This document shows, in pieces, positions 22,309 through 31,320 of a DNA stretch of 64,000 nucleotides. Source of the DNA: Haliea sp. (GTDB taxonomy: Bacteria; Pseudomonadota; Gammaproteobacteria; Pseudomonadales; Halieaceae). Position 1 is the stretch's first letter. Every line of letters starts with the position of its first letter. The stretch covers positions 1 through 64,000 of the forward strand of contig PKDD01000031.1 in assembly GCA_002862465.1 (NCBI GenBank), given 5' to 3'. The position numbers were made by a program, and so were the translations under genes. The notes under the pieces are model-generated. The model was not told the origin of the DNA, ran no database searches, and worked only from the letters and a program-made list of their open reading frames with translations.

Positions 22309-23286
22309 ATGCAGCAATCCGATGACAAAATCTCTGCCGATCTCGCCGCTGCTGTCAGCGAGGGTGATAGGTCTGCATTAGCGTCAGCTTTAAATTTATT
22401 GGATGACCAGAGGGCAAGGGTGCGCAGTCAAGCTGCAGAGTTACTTGCCCTATTACAAGTCAACCAACAGTTCCGAGATAGACACCTTATTGGCATTACT
22501 GGCCCCCCAGGCGCGGGGAAATCGACGTTGTGTGCGGCCTTGATATCAGTGTGGCGAAAAAGAGGTTTACGGGTGGGCGTGCTGGCGGTTGATCCCTCAA
22601 GTCCAATCAGCGGGGGTGCTTTGCTTGGGGACCGACTACGAATGCAAACAAGCCATGAGGATGACGGTGTATTCATACGCTCGCTATCCAGCCGCGGCCA
22701 GTTTGGAGGCTTGAGTGCCGAGGTCTGGCCCATGAGTATTGTCATGCTGGCAGGATTTGATATTGTGCTTATAGAAACAGTAGGCGTTGGCCAGCGGGAA
22801 GCCGATATTGCTCAGCTTTGCGACACCACCTGTTATGTGGCACAACCGGGTTCTGGTGACAGCGTACAGTTTTTGAAAGCGGGTATTTTGGAAGTACCCC
22901 ACATTCTGGTGGTAAACAAGGAAGATATGGGAAATGTTGCTCGTCGCACATTGGCAGAGTTGAGGTCGGCGCTCAATCGAGAGCATCCTGATGGCCATTG
23001 GAAAGTCCCAGTGTTGGCCACCAGTGCCACCACAAATGCAGGGGTTGAATCACTCGCAGACGTGATCGATGAGCACCATAATGCGCTAACAACGCAGCAG
23101 ACCTTGCTGCCACGCCGCCGTCGATATCAAATCTACTGGATACACAAGCGTTTGCTGGAAGAATTCGGCAGCTTCGGTATAGAGCGACTCGGCGGCGAAA
23201 AAAAGTTTCTGGCGCAGCTCGAAAAAAATCAGTTGGATCTATTCCAGCACTATGAGTCGCTTAGAAAACAATTACATAAAATTTAA
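22309..23286 (+). CDS. meaB: MeaB-type mutase-protecting GTPase (Ecm-linked)
   Basis: SIMIBI-class G-protein that loads and protects the cobalamin of acyl-CoA mutases. 325 residues. P-loop GPPGAGKS near residues 65-72, VDPSSPISGGALLGDR, the ETVGVGQ G3 element and NKED. The C-terminus carries the dimerisation arm. Eight bases after ecm, so most likely its dedicated chaperone. A second, different MeaB (24474-25433) belongs to the methylmalonyl-CoA mutase arm. Confidence 0.93.
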   Translation: MQQSDDKISADLAAAVSEGDRSALASALNLLDDQRARVRSQAAELLALLQVNQQFRDRHLIGITGPPGAGKSTLCAALISVWRKRGLRVGVLAVDPSSPISGGALLGDRLRMQTSHEDDGVFIRSLSSRGQFGGLSAEVWPMSIVMLAGFDIVLIETVGVGQREADIAQLCDTTCYVAQPGSGDSVQFLKAGILEVPHILVVNKEDMGNVARRTLAELRSALNREHPDGHWKVPVLATSATTNAGVESLADVIDEHHNALTTQQTLLPRRRRYQIYWIHKRLLEEFGSFGIERLGGEKKFLAQLEKNQLDLFQHYESLRKQLHKI

Positions 23287-23326
23287 CTCGGTACTCAAAT
23301 ACACATAACGCCCATTGGAGTGAGCC

Positions 23327-24376
23327 ATGCGCAGTCCCCGTGATTTTTTCCGCCCTTTAGCACTCGGTGCACCGCCACCGCTTCGAGACATACCTGTCCT
23401 GCCCTCTCGCATGATTCATTTTTTTGATCCAAGCAATCCGCGCATGGTGGAAAAAGCTCCGGGCATTGCAAAAAAAGTCGATATCCTTTTGGGTAACCTT
23501 GAGGACGCGATTGCGATAGAAAATAAAGAGGCGGCTCGTGAAGGCTTCATCAATATCGCACGGGATAATGACTTTGGTGATACCCAACTGTGGACACGAA
23601 TTAATAGCCTCGATAGCCCTTGGTTCCTCGACGATATCACTCGTATCGTGACTGAGGTGGGAAATAAAATTGACGTTATTATGCTTCCAAAAATTCAGGG
23701 AGCTTGGGATATTCATTTTGCCGATCAATTGCTCGCGCAACTCGAAGCGAGGGCAGGTCTAAAAAAACCTATACAGTTGCACTGCCTGCTGGAAACTGCG
23801 CTCGGTGTGGCAAATGTTGAAGAAATCGCCAATGCCAGCCCACGCATTCAGGGCATGAGCCTAGGTCCTGCTGACTTGGCTGCGTCACGACGCATGAAAA
23901 CGACGCGGATCGGGGGTGGTCATCCAAGCTACTTAGTGCGTGATGATCCAAATCCAGAAAACCCACAAGCCGCTCGCGGCACTCATCAGCAAGATCTGTG
24001 GCATTACACCTTGGGGCGGATGGTGGATGCCTGCGTTAGCGTGGGCGCTCTGCCCTTCTATGGCCCCTTCGGCGCCATCGATGATCCTCTTGCCTGCGAA
24101 GACCAGTTCCGCAATGCCTTTCTAATGGGCTGCGTAGGCGCTTGGTCCCTGCACCCCAACCAGATAGAGATCGCTAGGAACGTGTTTAGCCCACCTGCTG
24201 ATGAGGTCGATTGGGCCAAACGCGTGCTGGAAGCGTTGCCCGATGGCAGTGGTGCAGTGATGGTAGATGGCAAGATGCAGGATGATGCGTCATGGAAACA
24301 GTGCAAAGTGATGGTAGACTTGGCACGCTTGATCGCAGACAAAGACCCCGACCTTAAAAAATTGTATGGCTTTTAA
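23327..24376 (+). CDS. mcl1: L-malyl-CoA/beta-methylmalyl-CoA lyase (Chloroflexus-like form)
   Basis: Cleaves beta-methylmalyl-CoA to glyoxylate and propionyl-CoA and can condense glyoxylate with acetyl-CoA. 349 residues, longer than the ~318-residue alphaproteobacterial Mcl1. From memory it aligns along its whole length with the ~348-residue Chloroflexus enzyme: [18 protein letters not shown] at the start, [56 protein letters not shown] and the ending [14 protein letters not shown] lies 6 bases before the ATG. It follows meaB by 40 bases and closes the rightward operon. Confidence 0.9.
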   Translation: MRSPRDFFRPLALGAPPPLRDIPVLPSRMIHFFDPSNPRMVEKAPGIAKKVDILLGNLEDAIAIENKEAAREGFINIARDNDFGDTQLWTRINSLDSPWFLDDITRIVTEVGNKIDVIMLPKIQGAWDIHFADQLLAQLEARAGLKKPIQLHCLLETALGVANVEEIANASPRIQGMSLGPADLAASRRMKTTRIGGGHPSYLVRDDPNPENPQAARGTHQQDLWHYTLGRMVDACVSVGALPFYGPFGAIDDPLACEDQFRNAFLMGCVGAWSLHPNQIEIARNVFSPPADEVDWAKRVLEALPDGSGAVMVDGKMQDDASWKQCKVMVDLARLIADKDPDLKKLYGF

Positions 24377-24417
24377 TTCTCTGCCGCGATGACCCCAGAA
24401 AGCTGAGGATCGTACTG

Positions 24418-24459
24418 TGTGTAATGATTTTTCTGCGCATGACAGAAGGGCATTACACT
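24418..24459. terminator. Nested hairpin between convergent mcl1 and meaB2
   Basis: GTGTAATG (24419-24426) pairs with CATTACAC (24451-24458). Inside it TTCTG (24431-24435) pairs with CAGAA (24443-24447). It lies between two convergent stops, so it can serve as a two-way terminator. T-runs are weak, so the call rests on position and pairing. Confidence 0.5.
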
Positions 24460-24473
24460 CAGCATTATATAGT

Positions 24474-25433
24474 TTAAAACTGGTCCATCAGTTGGCGAAC
24501 GGCAGCAAAAGCCGTCATCTCTTGACGCTGTACTGCCTGTTCAAGCGCCGGTAATAACGCCTTAACTTCCATGTTCTTAGATAACTTAAGCAATAACATT
24601 TCATTCAATAACTGATGCATCCAGTCCAAGTTTTGTTGAATTCGCTTGCTGTCAAAGGTCTCGACTTCCAGAGACTCAAAATAATAATCTACGATCATGT
24701 CCCACACTGTGTCGATATTGGCAGGGGTCAAGGCGGAGCACGTGAGTACTCTGGGTGTCCAGAAACTATTGTGCCGCAGTAGACTCATGGCACTGGTGTA
24801 CTGACGCTGTGTCATCGTTGCTAACGTTTCGCTGGGGCCGTCTGCTTTGTTGATGACAAGCGCGTCTGCCAGCTCCATGATGCCTTTCTTGATCCCTTGC
24901 AACTCATCGCCACCACCGGGTAGCATCAGGACCATGAAGAAATCTACCATTGCTGAGACGTGATACTCAGACTGCCCTACACCAACAGTTTCAACCAAGA
25001 TGACATCGTAACCAGCCGCTTCGCACAAAAGCATAGTTTCTCGAGTTTTCTGCGCAACGCCGCCCAGCGCTCCAGACGCAGGCGTCGGTCGAATGAAGGC
25101 TTCAGCCTTCCTCGACAAGTCTTCCATTCGCGTCTTGTCGCCGAGAATAGAGCCTCCAGCGACAGGAGAGCTTGGATCAACGGCGAGCACGGCAACACGC
25201 TTCCCTTTCTTTATCAAATATAGGCCAAAGGCTTCAATAAACGTGGACTTTCCAACGCCAGGCACACCGGTAATACCAATGCGAATACTGTTGCCGCTGT
25301 GTGGTAATACTTGTTCCAGAATAGTTTGAGCCTGCTCCCGATCTGGCTCAAGCGTGCTCTCCACCATGGTGATAGCTTTCGCTAAAGCGCGGCGGTTACC
25401 GTTTATAAGGTGCTGTAGATTGAATGTCGTCAT
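24474..25433 (-). CDS. meaB: MeaB-type GTPase (methylmalonyl-CoA mutase-linked)
   Basis: G-protein chaperone of methylmalonyl-CoA mutase, 319 residues. P-loop GVPGVGKS near residues 56-63, VDPSSPVAGGSILGDKTRM, VETVGVGQSE and NKADG. It differs throughout from the MeaB at 22309-23286, so the two are old paralogues or have separate origins, not a recent copy. It lies downstream of mcm on the same strand, but 441 bases away, so it may have its own promoter. ATG 25433 follows GAAGAG. Confidence 0.92.
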   Translation of the reverse strand: MTTFNLQHLINGNRRALAKAITMVESTLEPDREQAQTILEQVLPHSGNSIRIGITGVPGVGKSTFIEAFGLYLIKKGKRVAVLAVDPSSPVAGGSILGDKTRMEDLSRKAEAFIRPTPASGALGGVAQKTRETMLLCEAAGYDVILVETVGVGQSEYHVSAMVDFFMVLMLPGGGDELQGIKKGIMELADALVINKADGPSETLATMTQRQYTSAMSLLRHNSFWTPRVLTCSALTPANIDTVWDMIVDYYFESLEVETFDSKRIQQNLDWMHQLLNEMLLLKLSKNMEVKALLPALEQAVQRQEMTAFAAVRQLMDQF

Positions 25434-25874
25434 CAGCTCTTCGTCTGCATTCTCGACGCCACATTAACGTCGCGACGTCCTTGCAATTAGCATTAGTATA
25501 GCTGGAATTACTACTATTCCACTCATAGTAATCATGACACAGTGCGAAAAATTTGTCGCGGCATAGCCACTGATAACTGGAAGGCAATACTAAGTAGAGC
25601 TATCGATTTGATTGACGGCTCGATGATATTAGGCGCCAACAGAAATTGCGACACAGCGAAGATGATTTTCGACCCTGGCTCTTCGACTTCGCGACTCGAA
25701 GATTGCGCTACTTGAGTTGCCGAGAAGGAGCGAGCGACGTTTGCGCAGCCTTTTTCAGAAAGATCACTGCAGGACCCTCGAGTGCCGGCTATGGCACTGT
25801 TGATACATAGACCCTCATAAACCGGAAGTTTTGTTATGCAGTAGCCAACAGTCTTGTCGCGACCCATCGGCGGG
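25434..25874. other. Long gap between mcm and meaB2
   Basis: 441 bases with no convincing gene. A 111-codon minus-strand reading frame (25532-25867) has no recognisable domain and a low-complexity Ser-rich middle; I regard it as spurious. An inverted repeat CTTCGA/TCGAAG lies at 25681-25701. Such a long spacer is unusual inside an otherwise tight operon and may hold a promoter for meaB2 or a decayed gene. Confidence 0.4.
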
Positions 25875-28031
25875 TCAGCCGTGCGCGCCCTTCACTGCCT
25901 CAAGTACCTCGCGAGCGCACTGCGGTATCGGCGTCCCAGGACCAAAAATGCACTTTACGCCAGCTTTATAAAGAACGTCATAGTCCTGTTTAGGAATAAC
26001 GCCACCCGCAATGACGACAATTTCACTTGCGCCCTGCTTCTTTAGTTCCTCAACCAACAATGGCACCAACGTTTTGTGGCCCGCCGCGAGAGATGAGGCA
26101 CCAACGACATGGACATCATTTTCAATGGCCTGACGCGCCACTTCCTCTGGCGTCGAAAACATCGGCGACAAATCGATATCAAAACCGACATCGGCAAATG
26201 CTGTTGCAACTACCTTAGCACCGCGGTCGTGACCATCTTGCCCCATTTTGCATACCAGCATGCGCGGTCGGCGACCGTAGTGCTCAACGAAGGCATCAAT
26301 ATCCTTACTGATGCCCTGCCAGTTGTCGTCCTCTTTGAATGCAGCACCATAGACCCCTGACACTGTCTGAGCGCTTGCCTTAAAACGTCCAAATTCACGT
26401 TCCATAGCGAAAGATATCTCCCCTACCGTTGCACGTCTCCGAGTAGCCTCCAGAGCTAGGGCCAAAAGATTGCCTTTTCCACTGACCGCGCACTGGTAAA
26501 TTTCCTCCAAGATAGCTTCAACCAAATCTTCATCACGGGTGCTTCGAATAGTGCCTAATCGAGACAGTTGAGCTTCACGGACAGCGTCGTTATCAATATC
26601 AAGAATTTCAATATCGTCTTGTTCATCAAGCTTGTACTTATTGACCCCAACGATAACATCTTCGCCGCGGTCAATGCGCGCCTGCTTTTTGGCGGCGGCT
26701 TCCTCAATGCGCATTTTCGGCATGCCGGTTTCAATGGCCTTAGCCATGCCGCCTGCTGCCTCCACTTCTTCGATGAGTTCCCATGCCTTATCTGCAATAT
26801 CTTGGGTTAGACTTTCCATCATGTAAGAGCCACCCCATGGGTCAATCACCTTGGTGATTCCGGTTTCCTCCTGAATGATAAGTTGTGTATTTCGGGCGAT
26901 GCGAGACGAGAAATCAGTAGGTAGAGCAATCGCCTCGTCCAGTGCGTTTGTGTGCAATGACTGGGTCCCGCCAAACACTGCCGCCATCGCCTCCACTGTA
27001 GTGCGCACAACATTATTATAGGGATCCTGCTCTGTTAGAGACCATCCGGATGTCTGACTGTGCGTCCGCAGCATAGAACTTTTAGGATTCTGAGGATTGA
27101 ATTCAGACACGATCCGAGTCCAAAGTAAACGCGCCGCTCGCATTTTTGCAATTTCCATATAAAAATTCATGCCTACGCCCCAAAAGAATGAAAGGCGCGG
27201 TGCAAATTCATCGATACCGAGCCCTGCGGCGACCGCTGTGCGAATATATTCCTTGCCATCAGCGAGCGTATACGCGAGTTCCAATGCCGCGTTGGCGCCC
27301 GCTTCTTGGATATGATAGCCGGAGATAGAAATCGTGTTGAACTTTGGCATATTGGAAGAACAATAAGCAATGATGTCACCGATAATCTTCATGCTTGGCG
27401 TAGGAGGATAAATATAGGTATTACGTACCATAAACTCTTTAAGAATATCGTTTTGTATCGTGCCAGCTAGCTGCGTCTGCTCTACTCCCTGCTCCTCTGC
27501 CGCCACAATGTATCCGGCTAAAATTGGAAGTACTGCACCGTTCATAGTCATAGAAACCGATACTTTATCTAAGGGAATACCATCAAAAAGTATTTTCATA
27601 TCCTCAACAGAGTCAATTGCCACACCCGCCTTGCCGACATCCCCAGCGACACGCGGATGATCAGAGTCGTAACCCCTATGCGTAGCGAGATCAAAAGCAA
27701 CCGAAATTCCTTGCCCGCCCGCGGCCAGTGCCTGTCGATAAAACTGATTGGATTCTTCAGCAGTTGAGAAACCGGCATATTGCCGAATAGTCCAAGGGCG
27801 GCCAGCATACATTGTGGCCTGTGGGCCACGCACATAGGGTGACATGCCGGGCATAGTGTCGGCGTAGTCAAGTGAAGTGACATCAGCCGACGTATAAAGC
27901 GGCTTCACAGCGATATCCTCTGCCGTATTCCAGACTAGATCTTCGGGACTTTTGCCCTTTAACTGCTTTGTCGCGAGCGCAGCCCACTTGTCAGGCGTGG
28001 AGTCAGCCTTGTCGTATATGTCTTCGCTCAT
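25875..28031 (-). CDS. mcm: Methylmalonyl-CoA mutase
   Basis: Adenosylcobalamin enzyme converting (R)-methylmalonyl-CoA to succinyl-CoA. 718 residues, the single-chain (ScpA/human-like) form. The N-terminal arm ends in [25 protein letters not shown], followed by [19 protein letters not shown] and [10 protein letters not shown]. The cobalamin-binding motif [11 protein letters not shown] (DxHxxG) lies near residue 600. ATG follows GAGGAG and lies 10 bases after the epimerase stop. It is the last enzyme of the leftward propionyl-CoA arm. Confidence 0.96.
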   Translation of the reverse strand: MSEDIYDKADSTPDKWAALATKQLKGKSPEDLVWNTAEDIAVKPLYTSADVTSLDYADTMPGMSPYVRGPQATMYAGRPWTIRQYAGFSTAEESNQFYRQALAAGGQGISVAFDLATHRGYDSDHPRVAGDVGKAGVAIDSVEDMKILFDGIPLDKVSVSMTMNGAVLPILAGYIVAAEEQGVEQTQLAGTIQNDILKEFMVRNTYIYPPTPSMKIIGDIIAYCSSNMPKFNTISISGYHIQEAGANAALELAYTLADGKEYIRTAVAAGLGIDEFAPRLSFFWGVGMNFYMEIAKMRAARLLWTRIVSEFNPQNPKSSMLRTHSQTSGWSLTEQDPYNNVVRTTVEAMAAVFGGTQSLHTNALDEAIALPTDFSSRIARNTQLIIQEETGITKVIDPWGGSYMMESLTQDIADKAWELIEEVEAAGGMAKAIETGMPKMRIEEAAAKKQARIDRGEDVIVGVNKYKLDEQDDIEILDIDNDAVREAQLSRLGTIRSTRDEDLVEAILEEIYQCAVSGKGNLLALALEATRRRATVGEISFAMEREFGRFKASAQTVSGVYGAAFKEDDNWQGISKDIDAFVEHYGRRPRMLVCKMGQDGHDRGAKVVATAFADVGFDIDLSPMFSTPEEVARQAIENDVHVVGASSLAAGHKTLVPLLVEELKKQGASEIVVIAGGVIPKQDYDVLYKAGVKCIFGPGTPIPQCAREVLEAVKGAHG

Positions 28032-28041
28032 GTGTTGCTCC

Positions 28042-28452
28042 TCAATGCCCCTCGGCCGGCTGATTGATTTCGACTAGTACGCCGTCACAACTCTTAGGGT
28101 GTATAAAAATCACTCTTGCTCCATGTGCCCCAGGCGTCGGCGCATCTGCAAGAAACTGGTAGCCCTTCTCCCGCAACCTCGCCACATCCGCATCGATGTC
28201 ATCAGAACGAAAGCACAGATGGTGCAACCCGCCGCCCCTTTTTTCCAAGTAAGTCTTCACAGGACCCTCACCATTGAGAGGGTGGACTAATTCAATGCTT
28301 GTGGGAGGCAGAGGTAAGAAGGCGGCAGTAGTTTGTGCCTCCAAGACGTCTTCTGTACCGCCCAGAGGTAGCCCAAAGTCAGTGACGAAGCGCTGTATTG
28401 CTTTTTCCAGATCAGGTACGGCGATAGCGATATGGTCTAGAGCTGTAATCAT
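28042..28452 (-). CDS. mce: Methylmalonyl-CoA/ethylmalonyl-CoA epimerase
   Basis: Vicinal-oxygen-chelate protein that interconverts (2S)- and (2R)-methylmalonyl-CoA, and in ethylmalonyl-CoA pathway organisms also the ethylmalonyl-CoA isomers. 136 residues from ATG 28452 (AGAGG upstream). [23 protein letters not shown] and VLVEINQ contain the usual metal-binding His and Glu positions. The start sits 13 bases after the carboxylase stop. A longer in-frame extension to 28596 overlaps the carboxylase gene and is rejected. Confidence 0.93.
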   Translation of the reverse strand: MITALDHIAIAVPDLEKAIQRFVTDFGLPLGGTEDVLEAQTTAAFLPLPPTSIELVHPLNGEGPVKTYLEKRGGGLHHLCFRSDDIDADVARLREKGYQFLADAPTPGAHGARVIFIHPKSCDGVLVEINQPAEGH

Positions 28453-28465
28453 TTGTGACCCTCTT

Positions 28466-31282
28466 TTAAATCTGTTGCAGGAAATTTTCGGTGACAGTGA
28501 TGCGTTTCTTCGCAACGTCCTCGGCAGAGACCTCAACGGCAATTTCATCCGGTATGATCTTGAAGATAGCTTGCCCTTTACTGATGATGCTGCCATCGTT
28601 TTCTACTAAAACTTTTGCAACAGTGCCAGAAAACGGGGCATAGACTTTGTTAAACATTTTCATAACTTCGACAATAAATAGAGGATCGCCCGCATTGAAA
28701 TGATCGCCCTCATTAATATAGACGTCGTGTGCCGGCGTTTCGCGCGAGTAAAACATACCGCCACTTTCAGAGAGAATCTCGTCCGAACTAGCCACCGGCG
28801 GCGGGACCAAAACCTTCGCCATGGTTGTTTGAAGCTTTTCTTCCAAGAGTCGCTCTGGAATATGGATAGTCAGATCGAGATTGACTGCCAGATCATAAAA
28901 ACCTGTTGTTTCTGCAACACTAGGCATTAAAGCGATAATATCAGTCCCTGCCTGGAAGCCTCGATGAGAGTTACGTACGTGATTCCATAGGTCAGAATCT
29001 ATACCCGTGGGTGGTTCATCACTATCGAGAATTGAACATAACTCTAACCAATCTTCAGATCCAGTTCGCACGTTGAGTTCCGCGTAAAAGGCCAGCGCGC
29101 TTTGCAGTATCGTATTATCATGATCCCATATCATCACGGCCGCAGGGGGATTGTCACCTGAAATATAGTCCATATTGAGAAAGTGATACGTCTCGCTCAG
29201 TAGTTCGAGAGGATTTTCATTCCAACATATTTTTCCATCAATCACCGTATAGCAGTCACGGTTAACACTTAGCCAACCGCTGAGCATATGTGGTTCTTGA
29301 AGCAATTCCCGCAGCGGTCGTAGAAGCAATGACTCCTTACGCTGCAAGGTGTCAGCAAGCGCAGTGCGAACATCTCCCTCAGTTTCACATAGCGTTGAAT
29401 CACAAATTTTCTTATATGCATAGTGAATATCCAGATCATTAGCGCATTGCTTGAGACCACCAACAGCGGTTAAGTAAGGAACAATGAAGCGCGTCGTCGG
29501 CCTGGCATTGATATTTTGGCCAATAAACCAATTCACTAAGCCGTAGTGAAATTCAAGATTAGTAGCCAGGTCCTTTCCTCGCATCCGAGTCTGGCGAATT
29601 GTTTCTGCCATTCTTTCATAAGTTTCAAGCCGGGTGTCTCCAACGGTCAGCAACAGAGCGATATTTGAATCATAAGCGCCTGCCAACGTATATTTCATAA
29701 AAACATCGGTATCAGGATTGTGAACACTGATGCCCTGATCATCACGAATCTCTCCCTCAATGGCGTCACTCCAAGATTCAATAACCCCTCCAGCGTGAGG
29801 CTGCAATGACTGATTAGTCGCGTTAAGCCTCGCCTCGACGCTGTCATTCATCCTTGTAATACGTTCCGGTCTGGGCAATTTCTCCGCATGGGCAGCGATC
29901 AAAACCATGGCTTCCACTAGTGACTCGACAACAAAATATTCTTCTGAGTTATCTGGGTTGCTAAACTTCAGCGAATAACATAATTCTGTCACGCGATGCT
30001 CAACTTGGATACGGGTGTTCATTTCCATGAAAAAATGTCGGTCACGATCTACTATGCATTCGAAAGTTGAGACAGAGTCAAGCCCAACCGCCTCACCGAA
30101 TACTTCTGCCTCTTTTTCCATAGCTGTCAAAGTTACTAAATCCTGTTTTAGTACTTCCGTCTCTGCGTCTTGTCCACTTGCCTCTGACTGTTCGATGGCT
30201 CGCATTAATGACTCAACGGTGACGGACACTTCCAATAGCTTCTGCTCGTGCATTTGCAGTGAGCAATCACGACCCCCCATTGACATACACCACTGGCCAT
30301 TACCAATCACCTGTATTTCCTGATGGCGTGTGGTCTCAATGTTCAATTCAACTAGCACATTTTTATTGTCGCCAATCCCGGTCGTTTTGACCTCATTAAG
30401 TATTTCTCTCACCAATTCTGCTGTGCGTGCGGATTCACCAACACCGAGTATGCGTTGCCCCTTGCCACCACCGCCACCGATTGCCTTCAGCCGCACTCGG
30501 TTACTTGGATAGTCGGCAGTCATCTTACCGACAGCCTGCGTAAGCGTTGCGCACAGTTCGTCTACCGTATATAGGTCAATACCCTTTTTATAAGAGGCAG
30601 CGAGCACGAGATCGGCCTTATCTTCCAAGCTCACTGATGGGTCTGACAAGATGGAAGCGTCGATAGCAAGATCGTGCTCTTTGACAAGAGTCTGCAGAGA
30701 CATCACATCAGCATGTTTTTTGAGCAATGTCAGGGCTGTGCCGTTATCGATGCCGGGCGTAACAGAGACACCACATTTAAGCGCAGTTCGCTTGGCCTCA
30801 TCTTTCAGACCAGCGTCGTGCACCGTTCGTGAACAGGGACCAATAAAGATGAGGCCTGCTGCCTCCATGGCCGCCACCATGGCCTCGTCTTCGGCCATGA
30901 AGCCATAACCTGCAAAAATAGCATTGTAGTCGTTGTCGCGCGCAATATTTATAATTTGCTTGATGCGCTGCTCTCTTTCTTCTTTATCTGCACCACTGTA
31001 ATCGGGTACGCGATGAATCCGGTCAGGGTGACTTAACGAGCGTAACTCGGGCGCAATAGCATTACGGTAAACGATAGAGTCCTTCTCTGACAACAATATA
31101 CCGAAATGCGTGATGCCCATCTCCGTAAAAACATCCATGGCTTCCTTGCGAATAGGCCCGCGACAAATAATAAGTGGCTGAATGCCGGTACAACTGAACT
31201 GTTTCACCCATGCACTGGACATATGACCGAGCCTGCGGTCTCGATGAACGAGCGGATTACTTAAGTAAAATTCATTGGACAC
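28466..31282 (-). CDS. Acyl-CoA (propionyl-CoA-type) carboxylase, biotin carboxylase-biotin carrier fusion, atypical
   Basis: Carboxylates the biotin for the adjoining carboxyltransferase. 938 residues. N-lobe (~1-175), ATP-grasp glycine loop GGGGGKGQR at about 269-277, the conserved EMNTRIQVEHRVTE, and a biotinyl domain with VEVMKMFN whose Lys875 should be biotinylated. It is much longer than a usual ~660-residue alpha subunit. About 91 residues separate the TPG element from the glycine loop, against about 28 in E. coli AccC. GTG start at 31282 after AGAGGA. Substrate inferred from context: propionyl-CoA, possibly butyryl-CoA. Confidence 0.85.
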   Translation of the reverse strand: MSNEFYLSNPLVHRDRRLGHMSSAWVKQFSCTGIQPLIICRGPIRKEAMDVFTEMGITHFGILLSEKDSIVYRNAIAPELRSLSHPDRIHRVPDYSGADKEEREQRIKQIINIARDNDYNAIFAGYGFMAEDEAMVAAMEAAGLIFIGPCSRTVHDAGLKDEAKRTALKCGVSVTPGIDNGTALTLLKKHADVMSLQTLVKEHDLAIDASILSDPSVSLEDKADLVLAASYKKGIDLYTVDELCATLTQAVGKMTADYPSNRVRLKAIGGGGGKGQRILGVGESARTAELVREILNEVKTTGIGDNKNVLVELNIETTRHQEIQVIGNGQWCMSMGGRDCSLQMHEQKLLEVSVTVESLMRAIEQSEASGQDAETEVLKQDLVTLTAMEKEAEVFGEAVGLDSVSTFECIVDRDRHFFMEMNTRIQVEHRVTELCYSLKFSNPDNSEEYFVVESLVEAMVLIAAHAEKLPRPERITRMNDSVEARLNATNQSLQPHAGGVIESWSDAIEGEIRDDQGISVHNPDTDVFMKYTLAGAYDSNIALLLTVGDTRLETYERMAETIRQTRMRGKDLATNLEFHYGLVNWFIGQNINARPTTRFIVPYLTAVGGLKQCANDLDIHYAYKKICDSTLCETEGDVRTALADTLQRKESLLLRPLRELLQEPHMLSGWLSVNRDCYTVIDGKICWNENPLELLSETYHFLNMDYISGDNPPAAVMIWDHDNTILQSALAFYAELNVRTGSEDWLELCSILDSDEPPTGIDSDLWNHVRNSHRGFQAGTDIIALMPSVAETTGFYDLAVNLDLTIHIPERLLEEKLQTTMAKVLVPPPVASSDEILSESGGMFYSRETPAHDVYINEGDHFNAGDPLFIVEVMKMFNKVYAPFSGTVAKVLVENDGSIISKGQAIFKIIPDEIAVEVSAEDVAKKRITVTENFLQQI

Positions 31283-31320
31283 GCAGGTTTTCCTCTAAAG
31301 TCGTATTGCCGTAACCCGGC

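Noticed and set aside
25532-25867. 111-codon minus-strand ORF in the mcm-meaB2 gap
   Set aside because: No recognisable domain, odd composition, no good ribosome site.
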